From Plantago major (Eukaryota; Streptophyta; Magnoliopsida; Lamiales; Plantaginaceae): a stretch of DNA of 64,000 nucleotides. The stretch's first letter is position 1. Each line of letters begins with the position of its first letter. Under the pieces are notes generated by a model that saw only the letters and a program-made list of their open reading frames with translations, had not been told where the DNA came from and did not search any database. The stretch spans positions 17,926,237-17,990,236 of the forward strand of contig CM048844.1 in NCBI GenBank assembly GCA_026545765.1, given 5' to 3'. Below are positions 58,024 through 64,000 of this stretch, one piece after another. The position numbers and the translations under genes were made by a program.

Positions 58024-59065
58024 CCAGAATTTTTTCTTGCAACTGCTTCTAGCTAGAGATTTACCCGCACTGTACTTTGAATGGATGTATCTATTTGTGT
58101 TTTGTTGTTCTCCTTAAAGCGATGTTCAACCAAAATAGGGGTCTCGGCAGAGATGCAACCCGAATCTGTATCTTGTGGTAATGTGTAGTTGGCTAGTTAT
58201 TGCCATTTGCCTCTAGATATGTGATTCTGTTTGTTGAATGAGAGAAGTTAAAATCTTTGTTGTGGTTTCTGTATCTTTTTCTTGTTTCATTGGAATGTAA
58301 TTTATTAAACGTAAATACTACAAATACGGCCCAAACACTCGCTGGATGACACTAATTAGGCTTCTGGTGGCATAAAAAATTATTTATGTGGGATTGTATT
58401 TTGTATTTGAATTTGACCTCTGAGCTGGTGGTGGATGAGTTATTGTTGGTGCATAACTGCAATGATTATTGCAAGCTAATTATAGCTGTTCGTCTGATGA
58501 TGAATCGCTCAATAATACGTTTGCAAACATAATTTATGGAATATTACAAGCTATAGTAGGACTACTCTTGAGTTTAGTATTTAACGTTAATGATCAAGAG
58601 ATTAGTAATGCTACTAACTCATTTTAACATATACTACTAGTAATTGACTACTATCTTGCGTACTACCTGGGTTGGTGAAGAATCACGTACCTTGCAATGT
58701 TTTTGCAACTTGAAGAGATCTATGTTCGAACCATCCCTAGGTTTTATTCATTTGTTACATCAATGTTGTACCCTAAATGATAGAGGTTCACCAACCCTAT
58801 GTTTCCAATCTGCAAAGGTCGAACGTGAAACATCATTTAAAATCAAGTTCGTTACTACTTGAGCCAACATGTATTTGGATAAGTATAAACATGTGGCCAA
58901 CACAATGAATGTTCTTTTGCGTGTATAATAATTGGCTTAGGCCAGTTTTCCTTGTAAATTTCACCAACTTAAGTGCCATTGTATTAGTGCCGGCAACAGC
59001 CACAATCTTTGTTAACTATGTTCGGCATAGATTGAATCTATTGATTCCGTTTCTGCTTACAGTTG
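58024..59065. other. Intergenic between VAP4 and the LysM gene
   Basis: The first ~250 bases are probably VAP4 3' UTR. 58,650-58,860 has a B-box-like TGTTCGAACC but no A box or A tail, so I did not call a SINE. No gene. Confidence 0.4.
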
Positions 59066-59071
59066 CAGTGC

Positions 59072-59078
59072 TATAAAT
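59072..59078 (+). promoter_or_regulatory. TATA box of the LysM gene
   Basis: TATAAAT about 100 bases upstream of the start codon, in a well-formed core promoter context (CTATAAATAG). Confidence 0.65.
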
Positions 59079-59174
59079 AGAACTCTCTTGAGAGCTTACA
59101 CAGAACATCCAGAAAGATATCAAGCAACTGAAGCAAGCAAAAACAGGAAGGTATACTCCTCAGCAACACTGATC

Positions 59175-59546
59175 ATGGCCAAGTCAAGCAACAAACTTTC
59201 CATTTTCCTGAACTCCGCATTACTGATCTCGCTTATTGTGGTCGTTGCCATGGCTGAAGCCAGATCACTCTTTCCAGGTAGGTCTTGAGTCTTGCAAACT
59301 GATGATGATATACTAATGTCTTAACTCATTTGCCACTGTGTTTGTTCAAAATAAGCAGGTGACATATTCCGGGCAGGGGATGCTACAGTGACCTGTGACA
59401 TTGTGACGGGAGTGAAGAACGGGGATACTTGTTTCGACATTGCAAACAGCTTCAATCTGTCTACTGCTACATTTGACGCCATCAATCCCAACCTTGACTG
59501 CACTGCTCTCTTTGTTGGCCAGTGGATTTGCGTCGAGGGGTTTTAA
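59175..59546 (+). CDS. Small secreted LysM-domain protein
   Basis: 96 residues in two exons (59,175-59,277 and 59,359-59,546; phase-1 GT-AG intron). A signal peptide at residues 1 to about 29 (MAKSSNKLSIFLNSALLISL, then a Val/Ala core ending AMAEA) predicts secretion to the apoplast. One LysM-like domain covers about residues 45-93: CDIVTGVKNGDTCFDIANSF, FDAINPNLDC, LFVGQWICVEG. It holds the GDTC, NPNLDC and G-IC landmarks and four Cys spaced for two disulfides. LysM modules bind N-acetylglucosamine polymers such as chitin. There is no kinase, GPI site or second LysM, so it is a stand-alone binder of unknown partner. Length is typical for this plant group. Appears intact. Confidence 0.88.
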
Positions 59547-59989
59547 CCCTAATGAAAATCGAATGCTTTTGTCTCTGCAGTTCACTACAATGTATGAATA
59601 AGGAGCTAGATAGTTTTAGCTTCCTGGCAAGTGATGTTTTCTTACAGTTTAACCTTTGCTTTCATTTTTGATCTCTCATCCTGTCCTAGTCTTTTTTCTA
59701 TATGTTCTTGATTTCAGTCGTTCTCCTTAACTGATGAGTTTTGATCCAAAATCGAACACACGCCAGGTGTAGGGCAAGAATTCAATCGATGAAATTTCAT
59801 GTTCATAATAAGAATGTAGTATTACACTTAAGAAACTAGACATTGAAATGTTTAATCTCAATACAGTAAATGTTTTTCACCTTTTATAATTCTAGCAATC
59901 ACTCTAAAATTTCACTAATAGCTCTACAAAGCAGATGGAAAATAATCAATATATAGTTTTCAACACAAAACAGTAAAGCAATTCATCTC
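59547..59989. other. Intergenic between convergent LysM and STP genes
   Basis: Holds both 3' UTRs; no other feature seen. Confidence 0.5.
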
Positions 59990-62240
59990 TTAAACTTTCA
60001 TTCCATTTGATACTCCATGATGAGGACCATCCTCCTCAACCATGAACCTGCGCCAGAACCAGTGATTCTTCCAGACAATAACCATCTCCTCAATTGGGAT
60101 ATTCTTCGTTTCTGGCAAGAAAAAGTACACGAACACGGTCATGATCACCACCCAGAAGCCGAAAAACAGAAAGAGTCCGAATTTCAAGTGGCAGAGCATC
60201 ATTAAGAACACTTGAGCCACGACGAATGTGAAGAACATGTTAACTGAAACATTTACACTCTGAGCTGCGGATCGAATCTCAAGTGGGAAAATTTCACTAG
60301 GCACCAACCACCCTAGAGGCCCCCATGACCAAGCGAATCCAGCTACATATATGCAAATGAACATTACGACCACTATCGCGTACCACCTGGGTAAATTACC
60401 CGCATTTCCGTCAGTACCAAACTTTGCAGCAATGCAAATTGCAACCACAACCTGTGATAGAAAGAATATTTAGTATAACTTTGATGAATAAACTACCTAT
60501 ATAAGAGGGCTGAATTTTAATTTATCGTACGTTTAAAAGTTTTAAACTTGTAGAGAATAAATTTTACCTGACAGATAAACATCTGCACACCTCCCTGGAG
60601 GAAAAGAAACCTTCGTCCCCATTTATCGACGTAGTAAATCGATACCAAAGTCGCAAAGAAATTCACAATGCCAGTGATGACAGCAGACATCAATGCAGCA
60701 TCACTTCCGAACCCAATAGTGTCAAACAAAACCGGAGCGTAAAACATGATCACGTTGATCCCAGTAAGCTGCTGAAAAAACGGAATCGCAATCGCCATAG
60801 TCAGTTGAGGCCTATATTTCCTTTGTAAAAGATTTCTCCATGGATGTTCAACTTTTTGGGACTCCTCACTAGCTGCAATAAGGTCATTGAACTCCTCATC
60901 AATGTCGTCTCCTACACCGCGAATTCTTTTCAGATTGGCACGAGCCTCGTCCCTTTTGCCACGCTCGATCATCGAGTTAGGAGTCTCGGGGAGGATGAAT
61001 GAGCCTACACAAATGATCAATGCCGGTACCATAGCACCACCCAAACTCAATCTCCATCCCCATCCACCCCTGATTTGCGAAAACCCGTAGTTTAGTACGT
61101 TTGCAACTAGGATACCGATGGTGATGGATAACTGAAATCCAATGTTTAGGCCACCCCTGTACTTGTAGGGTGCCATCTCTGATAAGTAGAGTGGAACAGA
61201 CTGCATAATCAAAAAAACAAAAATCAAAATTAAAACTTTTGATCAAATAAAATTTCACATTTTGTTTGAATTGTGTCACATGTTTAACAGGCTGGTTTGC
61301 ACCACCTAACTGCTAGTAAAGGCCATATTCAAAGAATTAATGATAGTCACTGCAGGAAAGTTGGAAAGTTGATTTTCAATCCAGAAAAATCAAATCTTTT
61401 TTTTTGATTTCTTTAATCTTTTTCAGACATACCATACAAAAGACACTACTTCAAAATTCAAAACTCTACTTTATGCAATTGACAACACACCACTCATTAT
61501 GTCTCCCAAAAATTAATCTTTATCAATAAATATAATCTCATGAGTCATGACCAAGAACTTGACCCAAAATGTAAGACAAGAATTTAAAGTCACATGCTTA
61601 TTTATGTAGTCAAATGAAGTGTTAAAGCAAGACATAATAATCATAATTAACTCTAACATATAAACAGTAAAAAATCAAAGTGAATAGTATTAACAAATTT
61701 ACCTGATTGGCAAATCCAATACCGAAACCAAGAAGAATACGTCCAACAATGAGCATCCATACTTCCTGAGCAAATCCATTAATCAAAGCTCCTGCACAGA
61801 ACAGAACACCACCAAAGAACATGGATAGCTTTCTCCCCAGCTTCCTTGTCACCGTAGACGCCACCAGAGACGAAAACAGTGCGGCCAGGTACAACGACGA
61901 CGTAAACATCGTCAGGGTCACGCTGTCGTATTGACAGTACGTGTTCGTCGACGTATCCGCTTGTTGCCTCCTGTAAACAGAAGGAAAGAACTTTTCCAGG
62001 AACGAGTCCATCGATGTGACACCGCCTGTTTCATAACACAGCACGAGTCACTGAATATGTTAAAGAAAATGTATATTAATAACAGGTTATGGGTTCGATC
62101 TCCGTACCTGAAATACCGATATCGTAACCGAAAATAAGACCGCCCATTGCGGCCACGACACAAGTGTAGATGACATAAGCGGTAAGCTTTCCGGGATACT
62201 GCTTCCCGGTGCCGGCACTCGGGACGAAACCACCCGCCAT
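59990..62240 (-). CDS. Sugar transport protein (STP1-like hexose/H+ symporter)
   Basis: Imports hexoses with protons across the plasma membrane (MFS sugar porter family). Four exons: 62,240-62,108; 62,025-61,703; 61,200-60,568; 60,451-59,990; 1,551 bases, 516 residues, the normal STP length. Start [20 protein letters not shown]. Landmarks: [18 protein letters not shown] after TM1, NTYCQYDS with the conserved first-loop Cys, [51 protein letters not shown] in the central loop, [17 protein letters not shown] (sugar-site QQ and N), [29 protein letters not shown], and [11 protein letters not shown] before the C-terminal tail. Twelve hydrophobic spans are expected. All introns GT-AG. The resemblance is closest to Arabidopsis STP1 by recall; orthology is not proved. 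Confidence 0.94.
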
Positions 62241-62380
62241 TGGAATAGAGGTTTAGAAGTGTGACAAAATTATTTCAAAGGAACTTTAGAGTTTAGACTT
62301 TAGAGTAAAGAGTCTAAGAGAGCAAATTTTTATAAGATGAAATGAAATGAGTGATGACATTTTGGCGAAATGAAGGGGTG

Positions 62381-62388
62381 TATATATA
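62381..62388 (-). promoter_or_regulatory. Candidate TATA box of the STP gene
   Basis: TATATATA about 140 bases upstream of the start codon on the minus strand. Confidence 0.5.
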
Positions 62389-62844
62389 GTAAATTGTCAT
62401 CGGACCCAACTGGCCTAGTGGATTTCAATTTGTGATTTTATCCAATTTTTGCAATGTGAAATTAATTCGTGTATAATTGTTACATGAATCAAGAAGAAAA
62501 GTAAGAGTCGTACGGCCAAGACGTCACGGGTTATATTTTCTTTGTAATAATCAAGTTGCCTTTTGTTAATTGCAATTTGATATTTTCATTATTAAGAATG
62601 GATAAGATCGGTTTAATTCTTTATTTATCGAGTGCATTAAAGTTTACACTTGATTAGCAGTGGGAATTGGGCTTAAATTTCATAAGATTTCAAGCGGTCA
62701 AAGTGGAAATTGAGAAATTACCTAAATTCAAGAACTTTGTGTCATCAACTAGTCACTAGTTTATCCAATTATTATCCAAAAAGCTTCATTATTTAATCAT
62801 TATCCATAGGTTTTGAATTTAGACTTAAGAATCCCATGTAATAT

Positions 62845-62977
62845 TATTCAGTTGAGTTCGGATCCATTCAGTTCAGTTCTGCTCATTTAGTTATATTTTA
62901 TACTATAACTCAGTTCAGTTCAATTCCTTTCAGTTTAATTCAATTCTGTTCTGTTCAGACGAAGAGAACAGAGCTTA
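62845..62977. mobile_element. hAT-type MITE (GAACAGAGC family)
   Basis: CAGTTCAGTTC-type repeats and the end GAAGAGAACAGAGCTTAA match the copies at 11,866-12,715 and 57,757-57,876. The left end is less certain. Confidence 0.55.
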
Positions 62978-63439
62978 ACTAATAATGCTACTACTACTTC
63001 TATACTCCTCTAATTTTGATGGAATAAAAAAACGTTACTCTTATCCACTTGTTTATAATTCCTCGGTCATTTTTAATTTTTTTCAGTCAACCAACTTTAA
63101 ATATGACTACTAATAAATCACAAAACATATCTTTTAAAAGGAGGAAGTAATAAATTGTAACGACCTTAATACTAATCGATTGAGACTTGAATTAATTTGG
63201 ACTAAAGGCGCAAATGCGAAAATTTTTTAAATTTCTACCAAATAATAGTATATGTGGAAAAATATAAAAGTTTTCATATATAATAATAAAATTAATTTCC
63301 TAATAAACTCGCATACGAAATATATCACTTTAAAAATGTAACACTTAAAATTGTTTTGAAGCAAAATTATAAATTAAATTCTTTATCACATCATTTATTT
63401 TTATACTTTTAACACCCTATTAGTATTAGGATATAAAAA

Positions 63440-63510
63440 TTGGGCCCAAAAAATTTTGGGACCCTGTGCGGATGAACATCCCGCATGGGCTAAGGGCCGG
63501 CCCTGTTTGG
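63440..63510. repeat. hAT-like terminal fragment (GCCC-rich family)
   Basis: GGGCCC ... CCCTGTGCGG ... CCCGCATGGG ... GGGCCGGCCCTG, related to 25,265-25,360. Confidence 0.45.
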
Positions 63511-63773
63511 ACTAGAGCATTTATTCATGTGTTTCTCTTTGGGTGGTACGTTGGCGCAGCTGTACTGACACATGTCACTTTTCAAGCACCAGAAAACTTC
63601 TCAATGGGTCACTCATTTTAAGATTGTTTTAGTGGCTATACCAACATATATAACAAATGTTAGTTTCCAGCACACTGTGAAACTTTTCAGTTGGTCGTCC
63701 ATTTCAAAATTGCTCTAGAACAAACACAGTTATGATTTAATACAAATGAAATGTGTACCATATATTTTAATTA

Positions 63774-64000
63774 CCCCAATCCCGCAAAACTTCATACATT
63801 GTCATTTTTAGTAGTTACACATAAATTTGTACATTATTGAAAACAAAGGTACTCTACACCAAATAAAAAAAAAACTTACATTTACACATTTTTACCTCAT
63901 TTCACACATTTTCCATTAAAAATAAACTTTTTTAACCACTATTTATATTTTATCATTTATTTTTCATGTTAATCTACGCGTCAACTTTAATGTATGAAAT
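63774..64000. mobile_element. Stowaway-like MITE cut by window end
   Basis: Starts after TA with CCCCAATCCCGCAAAACTTC and keeps the family order through to AATGTATGAAAT at the last base; the final ~20 bases and right TA lie outside. Confidence 0.75.

Larger units (their letters stand above)
62389..63773. other. Intergenic upstream of STP with repeat fragments
   Basis: Contains the hAT-type MITE at 62,845-62,977 and a hAT-like terminal fragment at 63,440-63,510. No gene. Confidence 0.45.

Noticed and set aside
58640-58862. Possible SINE or small gene near a TGTTCGAACC box
   Set aside because: No A box, A tail, target duplication or protein similarity.

Overview
This 64 kb window is nuclear DNA of a flowering plant, most likely a eudicot. 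The base composition is AT-rich, host genes have many short GT-AG introns, and the DNA between them is packed with plant transposon families (Sirevirus-type Copia, Athila/Tat-type Ty3, MuDR-like MULE, CACTA, Helitron, hAT and Stowaway-like MITEs, a tRNA-derived SINE). I cannot name the species. No CRISPR array, rRNA or true tRNA gene was seen.

Layout. 1-3,200: MITE remnants, a Helitron 3' end and decayed Ty3-type LTR material. 3,804-4,208: a Stowaway-like MITE carrying a SINE. 4,637-11,719: a complete-ended MULE with a 9-bp target duplication, a decayed transposase gene, a GRF-finger-like side gene and a nested Athila/Tat-type solo LTR. 13,133-15,797: an intact equilibrative nucleoside transporter gene (9 exons). 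16,691-17,305: a single-exon RNase H-fold protein. 17,677-18,114: a Copia-type solo LTR beside a decayed MFT-like PEBP gene (minus strand, 19,088-18,132). 19,650-26,700: MITEs, intergenic DNA and a broken S-protein homologue. 27,223-42,107: one 14.9 kb Sirevirus with both LTRs, its primer site and a 5-bp target duplication, but broken coding. 42,805-43,950 (minus): an R2R3-MYB factor. 45,992-50,220: a transposon cluster (Stowaway-like MITE, CACTA MITE, two Helitron-type 3' ends, RNase H fragments). 51,359-51,586: a wound-responsive small protein. 55,106-58,023: a VAP4-type ER contact-site protein. 59,175-59,546: a small secreted LysM protein. 59,990-62,240 (minus): an STP-type hexose/H+ symporter. 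The window closes inside another MITE.

The host genes are independent units, not a pathway or cluster. They cover membrane transport (ENT, STP), ER tethering (VAP4), transcription (MYB), wound response and the apoplast (LysM). Exon models for ENT, MYB, VAP, LysM and STP were built by eye from splice consensus and family alignment, and in each the summed coding length is a multiple of three.

I did not find a clearly new biological system. The most useful observations are: the nested MULE, whose Ser/Pro repeat has been copied in frame into its own DNA-binding finger; a systematic CG-versus-CWG difference between the two Sirevirus LTRs that looks like a methylation-linked sequencing artefact; the decayed MFT-like gene; and a CACTA MITE with a strand-asymmetric G-rich core.
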